NCBI RefSeq assembly: GCF_013466605.1
Contig: NZ_CP059162.1
Span: 5,332,001 to 5,396,000 of the forward strand
Direction of reading: 5' to 3'
DNA from: Pseudomonas chlororaphis subsp. aurantiaca
GTDB taxonomy: Bacteria; Pseudomonadota; Gammaproteobacteria; Pseudomonadales; Pseudomonadaceae
Length of the DNA: 64,000 nucleotides
Shown: positions 54,435 through 63,186 of the stretch, piece after piece
How the letters are laid out: every line of letters starts with the position of its first letter
Numbering within the stretch: the first letter of the stretch is position 1
Notes under the pieces: generated by a model
The model's input: only the letters and a program-made list of their open reading frames with translations
Databases searched by the model: none
What the model was told of the DNA's origin: nothing
Program-made: the position numbers and the translations under genes

Positions 54435-56486
54435 TTGAAGCTGGAACTCAAAAACAGCTTGTCGGTGAAGTTGCTCCGGGTTGTGCTGCTGTCGGCACTG
54501 ATAGTGGGCGTAGTTCTGAGCTGCGCACAAATCGTCTTCGATGCTTACAAGACTCGGCAGGCGGTCGCTAATGATGCCCAGCGCATTCTCGACATGTTTC
54601 GCGACCCCTCGACCCAGGCCGTTTACAGCCTGGACCGCGAAATGGGCATGCAAGTCATCGAAGGCCTGTTCCAGGACGATGCCGTGCGCATGGCCTCCAT
54701 CGGCCATCCCAACGAAACCATGCTTGCGGAAAAAACCCGTGAGTTGCAGACATCCCCCAGCCGCTGGCTGACCGACCTGATCCTCGGTAGAGAGCGCACC
54801 TTCACCACCCAGCTGGTGGGTCGTGGCCCCTACAGCGAATACTACGGCGACCTGAGCATCACCCTCGACACGGCCACCTACGGCCAGGGGTTCATCGTTA
54901 GCTCGGTGATCATTTTCATTTCCGGCGTTTTGCGCGCCCTGGCCATGGGCCTGGTGCTCTATCTGGTTTACCACTGGCTGCTGACCAAGCCGCTGTCACG
55001 GATCATCGAGCATCTGACCACCATCAACCCGGACCGCCCCAGCGAACATCAGATTCCCTTGCTCAAGGGCCACGAGCGAAACGAGCTGGGGATCTGGATC
55101 AATACCGCCAACCAGTTGCTGGCGTCGATCGAGCGCAACACGCACCTGCGCCATGAAGCGGAAAACAGCCTGCTGCGCATGGCCCAGTACGACTTCCTCA
55201 CCGGCCTGCCCAACCGCCAGCAGTTGCAGCAGCAACTGGACAAGATCCTGATCGATGCCGGCCGCCTGCAACGCCGGGTCGCGGTGCTCTGTGTCGGCCT
55301 CGACGACTTCAAGGGCATCAACGAACAGTTCAGCTACCAGACCGGCGACCAGTTGCTGCTGGCCCTGGCCGATCGCCTGCGGGCCCACAGTGGCCGCCTG
55401 GGCGCCCTCGCCCGCCTCGGCGGCGACCAGTTCGCCCTGGTCCAGGCCGATATCGAACAACCCTACGAAGCCGCCGAACTGGCGCAGAGCATTCTCGACG
55501 ACCTGGAAGCGCCGTTCGCCCTCGACCATCAGGAAATCCGCCTGCGCGCCACCATCGGCATCACCCTGTTCCCGGAAGACGGCGATAGCACCGAAAAGCT
55601 GCTGCAGAAAGCCGAGCAGACCATGACCCTGGCCAAGAGCCGGTCGCGCAACCGTTATCAGTTCTACATCGCCAGTGTCGACAGCGAGATGCGCCGGCGC
55701 CGCGAACTGGAGAAGGACCTGCGCGAGGCCCTGACCCGCCAGCAGTTCCACCTGGTCTACCAGCCGCAGATCAGCTACCGCGATCATCGGGTGGTCGGGG
55801 TCGAGGCGCTGCTGCGCTGGCAGCATCCGGAACACGGCTTCGTCCCGCCGGACCTGTTCATCCCCCTGGCCGAGCAGAACGGCACCATCATCGCCATCGG
55901 CGAATGGGTGCTGGACCAAGCCTGCCGCCAACTGCGCGAATGGCATGACCTGGGCTTCAGCGACTTGCGCATGGCGGTCAACCTGTCCACCGTGCAACTG
56001 CACCACGCCGAACTGCCGCGGGTGGTCAACAACCTGTTGCAGATCTACCGCCTGCCGCCGCGCAGCCTGGAGCTGGAAGTCACCGAAACCGGCCTGATGG
56101 AAGACATCAGCACCGCCGCCCAACACCTGCTGAGCCTGCGCCGCTCGGGTGCGCTGATCGCCATCGATGACTTCGGCACCGGCTACTCGTCCCTGAGCTA
56201 CCTCAAGAGCCTGCCGCTGGACAAGATCAAGATCGACAAGAGCTTCGTCCAGGACCTGCTGGATGACGACGACGATGCCACCATCGTCCGGGCGATCATC
56301 CAGCTGGGCAAAAGCCTGGGCATGCAGGTGATCGCCGAGGGCGTGGAAACCGCCGAGCAGGAGGCCTACATCATCTCCGAAGGCTGCCACGAAGGTCAGG
56401 GTTATCACTACAGCAAACCCCTGCCGGCACGGGAGCTGAGCGCCTACCTGAAACAGGCCCAGCGCAGTAACGCGGCCATCCTCTGA
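54435..56486 (+). CDS. bifA: BifA, c-di-GMP phosphodiesterase with degenerate GGDEF domain
   Basis: An inner-membrane protein of 683 residues. TM1 is at ~12-34, a periplasmic sensor at ~35-153, TM2 at ~154-183, then a HAMP-like linker, a GGDEF domain changed to GGDQF (329-333), and an EAL domain with E457 in EALLRW, EVTETGLMED, DDFGTGYSSLSYL and KIDKSFV. The EAL motifs are complete, so it should cleave c-di-GMP; GGDQF is the known BifA variant. BifA of P. aeruginosa promotes swarming and limits biofilm, opposite to SadC, and also lies next to sodB as I recall. The start is TTG with AAGGAATAACCC before it. Confidence 0.95.
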   Translation: MKLELKNSLSVKLLRVVLLSALIVGVVLSCAQIVFDAYKTRQAVANDAQRILDMFRDPSTQAVYSLDREMGMQVIEGLFQDDAVRMASIGHPNETMLAEKTRELQTSPSRWLTDLILGRERTFTTQLVGRGPYSEYYGDLSITLDTATYGQGFIVSSVIIFISGVLRALAMGLVLYLVYHWLLTKPLSRIIEHLTTINPDRPSEHQIPLLKGHERNELGIWINTANQLLASIERNTHLRHEAENSLLRMAQYDFLTGLPNRQQLQQQLDKILIDAGRLQRRVAVLCVGLDDFKGINEQFSYQTGDQLLLALADRLRAHSGRLGALARLGGDQFALVQADIEQPYEAAELAQSILDDLEAPFALDHQEIRLRATIGITLFPEDGDSTEKLLQKAEQTMTLAKSRSRNRYQFYIASVDSEMRRRRELEKDLREALTRQQFHLVYQPQISYRDHRVVGVEALLRWQHPEHGFVPPDLFIPLAEQNGTIIAIGEWVLDQACRQLREWHDLGFSDLRMAVNLSTVQLHHAELPRVVNNLLQIYRLPPRSLELEVTETGLMEDISTAAQHLLSLRRSGALIAIDDFGTGYSSLSYLKSLPLDKIKIDKSFVQDLLDDDDDATIVRAIIQLGKSLGMQVIAEGVETAEQEAYIISEGCHEGQGYHYSKPLPARELSAYLKQAQRSNAAIL

Positions 56487-56566
56487 AGACCCGATTGCGC
56501 GCATAAGCTTGATCCAGCGCAATCGTTTCCTGAATAGGAAATATTTACAACCACAACCCTTTACAC

Positions 56567-56589
56567 ATAATGCAAATCTTTCGCATTAT
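56567..56589. promoter_or_regulatory. Fur-box-like palindrome upstream of icmP
   Basis: ATAATGC-AAATCTTTC-GCATTAT: the 7-bp arms are exact complements and the core resembles Fur boxes (AATGNNAATNNTTNNCATT layout). It lies 60 nt before the icmP start, where a Fur site could overlap the promoter. Iron control of this cluster is therefore likely but untested. Confidence 0.6.
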
Positions 56590-56648
56590 GTCGCAGTTTT
56601 GCGCGCCCCCGCGCCAGTCCACCCCTCTCTCGAAGCAGGATGTTCGCC

Positions 56649-57992
56649 ATGATTCGTATGCCTCTGGCTACCGCCAGTCTGTTGGCCATCGCTATTTCCC
56701 TCGCCGGTTGCGGCGAAGGCAAAGACAAGGCTGCCGCGCCGCAAGCCGCTGCTCCAGCCGCCAGCACCGCAGCCCCGGCCACCGCTCCTGCGGCCGGCAA
56801 GGTCGATGAAGCGGCGGCCAAGGCGGTCGTCGCGCATTACGCCGACATGGTCTTCGCCGTGTACAGCGATGCCGAATCCACCGCGAAGACCCTGCAGACC
56901 GCAATCGACGCCTTCCTCGCCAAGCCCAACGCCGACACCCTGAAAGCCGCCAAGGCGGCCTGGGTCGCCGCTCGCGTGCCTTACCTGCAGAGTGAAGTGT
57001 TCCGCTTCGGCAACACCATCGTCGACGACTGGGAAGGTCAGGTGAACTCCTGGCCGCTGGACGAAGGCCTGATCGACTACGTCGACAAGTCCTACGAGCA
57101 CGCACTGGGCAACCCGGGCGCCACCGCCAACATCATCGCCAACACCGAAGTCCAGGTCGGCGAAGACAAGGTCGACGTGAAGGACATCACCCCGGAAAAA
57201 CTCGCCAGCCTCAACGAGCTGGGCGGTTCCGAGGCCAACGTCGCCACCGGCTACCACGCCATCGAATTCCTGCTCTGGGGCCAGGACCTGAACGGCACCG
57301 GCCCTGGTGCCGGCAACCGCCCGGCTTCCGACTACCTGGAAGGCGCCGGCGCCACCGGTGGCCACAACGACCGTCGCCGTGCCTACCTGAAGGCCGTGAC
57401 CCAGCTGCTGGTCAACGACCTGGAAGAAATGGTCGGCAACTGGAAACCGAACGTGGCCGACAACTACCGCGCCACCCTGGAAGCCGAACCGGCTGAAAGC
57501 GGCCTGCGCAAAATGCTGTTCGGCATGGGCAGCCTGTCCCTGGGCGAACTGGCGGGCGAGCGCATGAAGGTGTCCCTGGAAGCCAACTCCCCTGAAGACG
57601 AGCAGGACTGCTTCAGCGACAACACCCACAACTCGCACTTCTACGATGCCAAGGGCATTCGCAACGTCTACCTGGGCGAATACACCCGCGTCGACGGCAC
57701 CAAGCTGACCGGCGCCAGCCTGTCGTCGCTGGTGGCGAAAATCGATCCGGCCGCCGACACCGCGCTGAAAGCCGACCTGGCCGCCACCGAAGCCAAGCTC
57801 CAGGTCATGGTCGATCACGCCAACAAGGGTGAGCACTACGACCAGCTGATCGCTGCCGGCAACGACGCGGGCAACCAGATCGTGCGTGACGCCATCGCCG
57901 CGCTGGTCAAGCAGACCGGTTCGATCGAGCAGGCCGCCGGCAAGCTGGGCATCAGCGACCTGAACCCGGACAACGCCGATCACGAATTCTGA
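56649..57992 (+). CDS. icmP: Imelysin-family lipoprotein IcmP
   Basis: A 447-residue protein with a lipoprotein signal (lipobox LAG-C21) and a Gly/Ala/Pro-rich tether, so anchored in the envelope. The imelysin motif GxHxxE is intact (G201-Y-H203-A-I-E206) in a helical-bundle domain. The name derives from an insulin-cleaving peptidase report, but structures of relatives (EfeO/IrpA-like) suggest iron binding. A Fur-like palindrome upstream and the di-heme neighbour support the iron view. Start at the ATG with AGGA 8 nt before it. Followed by a terminator and a REP element. Confidence 0.93.
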   Translation: MIRMPLATASLLAIAISLAGCGEGKDKAAAPQAAAPAASTAAPATAPAAGKVDEAAAKAVVAHYADMVFAVYSDAESTAKTLQTAIDAFLAKPNADTLKAAKAAWVAARVPYLQSEVFRFGNTIVDDWEGQVNSWPLDEGLIDYVDKSYEHALGNPGATANIIANTEVQVGEDKVDVKDITPEKLASLNELGGSEANVATGYHAIEFLLWGQDLNGTGPGAGNRPASDYLEGAGATGGHNDRRRAYLKAVTQLLVNDLEEMVGNWKPNVADNYRATLEAEPAESGLRKMLFGMGSLSLGELAGERMKVSLEANSPEDEQDCFSDNTHNSHFYDAKGIRNVYLGEYTRVDGTKLTGASLSSLVAKIDPAADTALKADLAATEAKLQVMVDHANKGEHYDQLIAAGNDAGNQIVRDAIAALVKQTGSIEQAAGKLGISDLNPDNADHEF

Positions 57993-58013
57993 TCAACGTT
58001 GCGGGAATGCAAC

Positions 58014-58037
58014 GGCGACCTTCGGGTCGCCTTTTTT
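58014..58037 (+). terminator. Intrinsic terminator of icmP
   Basis: GGCGACC-TTCG-GGTCGCC followed by six T. The TTCG tetraloop on a 7-bp stem is very stable. Confidence 0.92.
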
Positions 58038-58051
58038 ATGCCTGGAGTCCT

Positions 58052-58149
58052 GTAGCCGCTGCCGCAGGCTGCGATAAGGCCGCAGGCCTTCAGCGATCTT
58101 GAACCCTGCGCCCCCTTCGGTGGCGATCGCAGCCTTCGGCAGCGGCTAC
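58052..58149. repeat. REP doublet / REPIN copy 3
   Basis: GTAGCCGCTGCCGCAGGCTGCGAT and ATCGCAGCCTTCGGCAGCGGCTAC are inverted arms, 98 bp end to end, nearly the same as the copy at 23947-24044, including the inner AAGGCCGCAGGCCTT and CAGCGATCTT segments. It stands between icmP's terminator and the di-heme gene. Confidence 0.88.
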
Positions 58150-58263
58150 GGGCGGGCGCTCCGCTCTTGCCTCAGGTCAAGCGGAACGATAATTCCTCTT
58201 ATTCAAACTTCCCTGCCCTGTTAGACTTTGCGCCCTTGTTTTGCTCGTCCTGCAGGATATCCG

Positions 58264-59691
58264 ATGTCCCCGTCGCTGCTTCGCTGGTCCGCGCTGTTCA
58301 TGGCCTTGAGCCTGAGTGCCTGCGATGACGCCCCGCGTTTTACCCAGGCCGAGCCGGGCGAAGCGCGTTCCGGCGGTGAAGCAACCGTGCGCAAGAGCGA
58401 CCAGAACGCCTTTTCCATGCCGTCAGCCAACCTGTCGCCGACCCGGCGCCTGGACTTCAGCGTCGGCAACAGTTTCTTTCGCAGCCCCTGGGTGATCGCC
58501 CCCTCGACCACCACCGCCCGCGATGGTTTGGGCCCGCTGTTCAATACCAACGGCTGCCAGAACTGCCATATCAAGGACGGCCGCGGCCACCCGCCGACGC
58601 CCGACTCGGACAACGCGGTGTCGATGCTGGTGCGCCTGTCGATCCCCAATGAGCCGGCCTACGCCAAGGCCATCGAGCAACTGGGCATAGTGCCCGAGCC
58701 GGTGTACGGCGGGCAGTTCCAGGACATGGCGGTGCCTGGCGTCGCCCCGGAAGGCAAGGTGCGGGTCGAGTACGAGCCGCTGACCCTGCGCTTCAAGGAC
58801 GGCAGTGAGGTCGAACTGCGCAAGCCGAAGCTGCAGATCACCCAGCTCGGCTACGGCCCGATGCATCCCGACACCCGCTTCTCGGCGCGCGTGGCCCCGC
58901 CGATGATCGGCCTGGGCCTGCTCGAAGCCATCCCCGAGGCGGCGATCCTGGCCAATGCCCAGGCGCAGGCCAAGGCTGGCAACGGTATCGCCGGGCGGCC
59001 GAACCGGGTCTGGGACGATGCCCAGCAGAAGACCGTACTCGGGCGTTTTGGCTGGAAAGCCGGACAACCCAACCTCAATCAACAAAATGTCCACGCGTTC
59101 TCTGGTGATATGGGCCTGACCACCAGCCTGAGACCCTTCGATGACTGCACCGACGCCCAGACCGCCTGCAAGCAGGCCCCCAACGGCAAGGGGCCGGATG
59201 GCGAACCGGAAGTCAGCGACAACATCCTGCGCCTGGTGCTGTTCTACAGTCGCAACCTCGGGGTGCCGGCGCGCCGCGAGGTTGGTTCGCCGCAAGTGCT
59301 GGCCGGCAAGAACCTGTTCTACCAGGCCGGCTGCCAGTCCTGTCATACCCCCCAATTCACCACCGCCGCCGATGCCGCGGAACCCGAGCTGGCCAATCAA
59401 GTGATCCGCCCCTACAGCGACCTGCTGCTGCACGACATGGGCGAAGGCCTGGCCGACAACCGCAGCGAATTCCAGGCCGGTGGCCGCGACTGGCGCACGC
59501 CGCCGTTGTGGGGGATCGGCCTGACGCAAACGGTCAGCGGCCACACCCAGTTCCTGCATGACGGCCGCGCCCGCAACCTGCTCGAAGCCGTGCTCTGGCA
59601 TGGCGGCGAAGCCCGGGCGGCGCAGCAACAGGTTTTATCCTTCAATGCCGAACAGCGCGCTGCGTTGCTGGCATTCCTGAATTCCCTTTAA
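58264..59691 (+). CDS. Di-heme oxidoreductase-like lipoprotein
   Basis: A 475-residue envelope protein of the di-heme oxidoreductase (DHOR, c-type cytochrome peroxidase-like) family. It has a lipobox (LSA-C20) and two CxxCH heme-binding sites: C98-QN-C101-H (TNGCQNCHIKDGRGH) and a second, CQSCHT, near residue 360. It would pass electrons at the outer face of the membrane. It is the first of three closely spaced genes with a second imelysin and a DUF1513 protein, a grouping seen in iron-acquisition loci. It has its own spacer with a REP element, so a separate promoter is likely. Confidence 0.92.
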   Translation: MSPSLLRWSALFMALSLSACDDAPRFTQAEPGEARSGGEATVRKSDQNAFSMPSANLSPTRRLDFSVGNSFFRSPWVIAPSTTTARDGLGPLFNTNGCQNCHIKDGRGHPPTPDSDNAVSMLVRLSIPNEPAYAKAIEQLGIVPEPVYGGQFQDMAVPGVAPEGKVRVEYEPLTLRFKDGSEVELRKPKLQITQLGYGPMHPDTRFSARVAPPMIGLGLLEAIPEAAILANAQAQAKAGNGIAGRPNRVWDDAQQKTVLGRFGWKAGQPNLNQQNVHAFSGDMGLTTSLRPFDDCTDAQTACKQAPNGKGPDGEPEVSDNILRLVLFYSRNLGVPARREVGSPQVLAGKNLFYQAGCQSCHTPQFTTAADAAEPELANQVIRPYSDLLLHDMGEGLADNRSEFQAGGRDWRTPPLWGIGLTQTVSGHTQFLHDGRARNLLEAVLWHGGEARAAQQQVLSFNAEQRAALLAFLNSL

Positions 59692-59721
59692 CGCCTTCCT
59701 ACAAGAACCGGGAGCCCGAAC

Positions 59722-60786
59722 ATGTTCCGTCCCAAGCTGTTGTTCACCAGCCTTGCCGCGCTCGCCCTGGGCGCCTGCTCGCCACAGGACCCACAAGCCG
59801 TGACCTCGGCGGCCATCGCCAAACAGGTGATCCTGCCGACCTACAGCCGCTGGGTCGAAGCCGACCGCCAGCTGGCGATCAGCGCCCTGGCCTTCTGTGA
59901 GGGCAAGCAAAGCCTGGACACCGCCCGTGCCGACTTCCTGCACGCGCAGAAAGCCTGGGCCGAACTGCAACCCTTGCTGATCGGTCCGCTGGCCGAGGGC
60001 AACCGCTCCTGGCAGGTGCAATTCTGGCCGGACAAGAAGAACCTGGTCGGCCGTCAGGTCGAACAGCTGGTCAGCGCCACGCCGCAGATCGACGCCGCCG
60101 CCCTGGCCAAATCCAGTGTCGTGGTGCAAGGCCTCTCGGCCTACGAATACATCCTGTTCGACAGCAAGATCGACATGGCCGACAGCGCGCAGAAAGCCCG
60201 CTACTGCCCGCTGCTGACTGCCATTGGCGAACGCCAGAAGCAGCTCGCCGAAGAGATCCTGTCACGCTGGAACACCAGCGACGGCATGCTCGCGCAGCTG
60301 AGCAAGTTCCCCAACCAGCGCTACGCCGATTCCCATGAGGCCATCGCCGACCTGCTGCGAGTCCAGGTCACCGCGCTGGACACCCTGAAGAAGAAGCTCG
60401 GCACGCCGATGGGCCGTCAGAGCAAGGGCATTCCGCAGCCGTTCCAGGCCGACGCCTGGCGCAGCCAGTCGTCCATGCAGAGCCTGGAAGCCAGCCTCGC
60501 CGCGGCCCAGACGGTTTGGGCCGGGGTCGACAACAAGGGCCTGCGCGGCCTGTTGCCGGCCGAGCAGAAGCCGCTGGCGGACAAGATCGACGCTGCCTAT
60601 GCCGCCTCGCTGAAGCTGTTCGCCAGCACCCAGCGCTCGCTGACCGAACTGCTGGCCGACGACGCCGGCCGCCAGCAACTGAACGATATCTACGACAGCC
60701 TCAACGTCGTCCACCGCCTGCACGAAGGCGAGCTGGCCAAGGCGCTGGGCATCCAACTGGGCTTCAACGCCAACGACGGTGACTGA
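59722..60786 (+). CDS. Second imelysin-family lipoprotein, degenerate motif
   Basis: A 354-residue lipoprotein (lipobox LGA-C19) with an imelysin-like helical domain. The GxHxxE motif is changed to G137-L-S139-A-Y-E142: the His is Ser, so metal ligation must differ from IcmP. It lies 30 nt after the di-heme gene and 2 nt before the DUF1513 gene, so the three are an operon. Confidence 0.9.
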   Translation: MFRPKLLFTSLAALALGACSPQDPQAVTSAAIAKQVILPTYSRWVEADRQLAISALAFCEGKQSLDTARADFLHAQKAWAELQPLLIGPLAEGNRSWQVQFWPDKKNLVGRQVEQLVSATPQIDAAALAKSSVVVQGLSAYEYILFDSKIDMADSAQKARYCPLLTAIGERQKQLAEEILSRWNTSDGMLAQLSKFPNQRYADSHEAIADLLRVQVTALDTLKKKLGTPMGRQSKGIPQPFQADAWRSQSSMQSLEASLAAAQTVWAGVDNKGLRGLLPAEQKPLADKIDAAYAASLKLFASTQRSLTELLADDAGRQQLNDIYDSLNVVHRLHEGELAKALGIQLGFNANDGD

Positions 60787-60788
60787 TC

Positions 60789-61886
60789 ATGCTGCGACGT
60801 CAGGCTTTGGCACTCGGCAGCCTGCTGCTGAGCGCCGTCACGCTGGGTGGCTGGACGCTGTTCAAGCACAAGGACCAGGGCCCGCTGTTGCTCTCGGCGC
60901 GGGATGACGGCGACGGCAAGCACTACGCCGTCGGCTATCGCCTGGACGGCCAGCCAGTGTTCACCACCCAGGTCGGTCAACGCTGCCATGACATCGTCAA
61001 CCACCCGACGCTGCCGATCGCCCTGTTCGTCGCCCGCCGCCCGGGCACCGAAAGCTACCTGATCGACCTGCGCGACGGCACCCTGCTGCAAACCCTGGCC
61101 TCGCAGCCGAACCGGCACTTTTATGGCCACGCGGTAATCCACAAGAGCGGCGACTGGCTGTACGCCACCGAGAACGACACAAGCGATCCGGGTCGCGGCC
61201 TGCTCGGGGTGTACCGGTTCGAGGACGAACGCCTGGTGCACAGCGGCGAGATCCCGACCCACGGCATCGGCCCGCACCAAGTGTCGTGGATGCCGGACGG
61301 CGAAACCCTGGTGGTGGCCAACGGCGGGATTCGCACCGAAGCGGAAAGCCGCATCGAGATGAACCTCAACGCCATGGAACCGAGCCTGGTGCTGATGCGG
61401 CGCGACGGCAGCCTGCTGAGCAAGGAAACCCTGGCCCAGCAGATGAACAGCGTGCGTCACATGGGCATCGCCGGCGACGGCACCATAGTCACCGGCCAGC
61501 AGTTCATGGGCGATGCCCATGAGTCGTCGCAGTTGCTGGCGATCAAGCGCCCGGGGCAGCCGTTCCAGGCCTTCCCGGTGGCCGAGCACCAGTTGCAGGC
61601 GATGGGGCATTACACCGCCAGCGTCGCGGTGCACAGCGAACTGCGCCTGGTGGCCCTCACCGCCCCGCGCGGCAATCGCTTTTTCATCTGGGACCTGGAC
61701 AGCGCCGAAGTGCGCCTGGACGCCCCCTTGCCTGACTGTGCCGGGGTCGGTGCGGTGGCGGATGGTTTTGTCGTGACCTCGGGCCAGGGGCGTTGCCGCT
61801 TCTATGACTGTCGCCAGAAACAACTGGTGGCAAAGCCTCTGGATTTGCCGGCAGGGCTCTGGGACAACCATTTGCACCTGGTCTAG
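60789..61886 (+). CDS. DUF1513 beta-propeller-like exported protein
   Basis: A 365-residue protein whose N-terminus (MLRRQALALGSLLLSAVTLG) has a twin-Arg and a hydrophobic helix, perhaps a Tat signal although the full SRRxFLK pattern is not present. The rest has the repeated strand pattern of a seven-bladed propeller (YGHAVIHKSGDWLYATEND; GPHQVSWMPDGETLVVANGG). DUF1513 proteins occur with imelysin and di-heme genes. Starts 2 nt after the imelysin stop. Role unknown, likely in the same envelope iron system. Confidence 0.88.
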   Translation: MLRRQALALGSLLLSAVTLGGWTLFKHKDQGPLLLSARDDGDGKHYAVGYRLDGQPVFTTQVGQRCHDIVNHPTLPIALFVARRPGTESYLIDLRDGTLLQTLASQPNRHFYGHAVIHKSGDWLYATENDTSDPGRGLLGVYRFEDERLVHSGEIPTHGIGPHQVSWMPDGETLVVANGGIRTEAESRIEMNLNAMEPSLVLMRRDGSLLSKETLAQQMNSVRHMGIAGDGTIVTGQQFMGDAHESSQLLAIKRPGQPFQAFPVAEHQLQAMGHYTASVAVHSELRLVALTAPRGNRFFIWDLDSAEVRLDAPLPDCAGVGAVADGFVVTSGQGRCRFYDCRQKQLVAKPLDLPAGLWDNHLHLV

Positions 61887-62021
61887 TTTTCGCCGCCGCG
61901 CAGGATTGGAAAACAGGACTCTGGATGACCGGATTGTCATCTGGAAGCCCCCGGAAAGTCGGAGTAATGTCTGCGGCAATCAGCTTGGTTTTCCCAGCTT
62001 CGTTTTCCAAGGAACCGGAAT

Positions 62022-63173
62022 ATGCTGCGTCGCCGCATGTTTATCATGTTGGGTGTCGTCCTGCTGATCGTGTTGTTGCTGGCAGGCTACAAGGCCTTCT
62101 CCATCTATCAGCAGGTCAAGCTCTTCTCGGTGCCCAAGCCGCCGATCAGCGTGGCCGTGGCCACGGCTCGCGAACAACCGTGGCAAACCCGCCTGCCCAC
62201 GGTCGGCACCCTCAAGGCCCTGCAAGGGGTCAACCTCAGCCTGGAAGTGGCCGGGACCGTCAAGGAACTGCAGTTCGAGTCCGGGCAGAAGGTCACGGCC
62301 GGCCAGCCCTTGCTGCAACTCGACAGCGACGTGGAAAGCGCCCTGCTGGAAACCGCCAAGGCCGACCTGGGCCTGTCCCAGCTGGATTTCGGCCGCGGCA
62401 GCCAGCTGGTGGGCAGCCAGGCGATTTCCCGCGGCGAATACGATCGGCTGTCGGCGCAGTTGCAAAAGAACAAGGCCACGGTCAATCAGCTCAAGGCGGC
62501 ACTGGCGAAAAAACGCCTGCTCGCGCCCTTCAGCGGCACCATCGGCATTCGCCATGTGGACGTCGGCGACTACCTGGCCAGCGGCACGGTGATCGCCACC
62601 CTGCAGGACCTCAGCAGCCTGTACGTGGACTTCTTCGTCCCGGAACAGGCAGTGCCGAAAATCGCCCTGGGCCAGTCGGTCAGCGTGATGGTCTCGGCGT
62701 ACCCGACGGAACAGTTCACCGCCACCATCAGCGCCATCAACCCCAAGGTCGAAGACACCACGCGCAACGTGCAGGTGCGCGCCACCCTGGCCAACCCCGA
62801 CGGCAAGCTGCTGCCGGGCATGTTCACCAACCTGCAGGTGCTGCTGCCCGATCCACAGCCCCGGGTGGTGGTACCGGAAAGCGCCATCACCTACACCCTG
62901 TACGGTAACTCGCTGTACGTGGTGGCCGAGAAAAAGGCCGCCGATGGCAGCCCGGAAAAAGACGACAAGGGCCAGCCGGTGCTGATCGCCGAGCGGCGTT
63001 TCATCGAAACCGGCGAACGGCGCAACGGCCTGGTGCTGATCAACAAGGGCGTGAGCAGCGGCGAACAGGTGGTGAGCGCCGGGCAGATCAAGCTGGACCA
63101 TGGCGCGCACATCGCCATCACCCCGGACAAGATGCTGCCCACCGAACAGAGCGGCCAGCCACGCGCGAACTGA
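62022..63173 (+). CDS. mexV: RND efflux periplasmic adaptor, MexV-like
   Basis: A 383-residue membrane-fusion protein with an N-terminal membrane anchor (MFIMLGVVLLIVLLLAGYKA, about 6-25) instead of a lipobox, lipoyl/barrel-sandwich halves, a short coiled-coil hairpin (about 100-155) and a beta-barrel domain (YLASGTVIATLQDLSSLYVD). It links an RND pump to an outer-membrane channel such as OprM. It pairs with the RND pump gene 13 nt downstream; placing after a DUF1513 gene matches mexVW in PAO1 as I recall. No oprM-type gene is visible before the window ends. Confidence 0.88.
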   Translation: MLRRRMFIMLGVVLLIVLLLAGYKAFSIYQQVKLFSVPKPPISVAVATAREQPWQTRLPTVGTLKALQGVNLSLEVAGTVKELQFESGQKVTAGQPLLQLDSDVESALLETAKADLGLSQLDFGRGSQLVGSQAISRGEYDRLSAQLQKNKATVNQLKAALAKKRLLAPFSGTIGIRHVDVGDYLASGTVIATLQDLSSLYVDFFVPEQAVPKIALGQSVSVMVSAYPTEQFTATISAINPKVEDTTRNVQVRATLANPDGKLLPGMFTNLQVLLPDPQPRVVVPESAITYTLYGNSLYVVAEKKAADGSPEKDDKGQPVLIAERRFIETGERRNGLVLINKGVSSGEQVVSAGQIKLDHGAHIAITPDKMLPTEQSGQPRAN

Positions 63174-63186
63174 TCAAGGAATCCTC

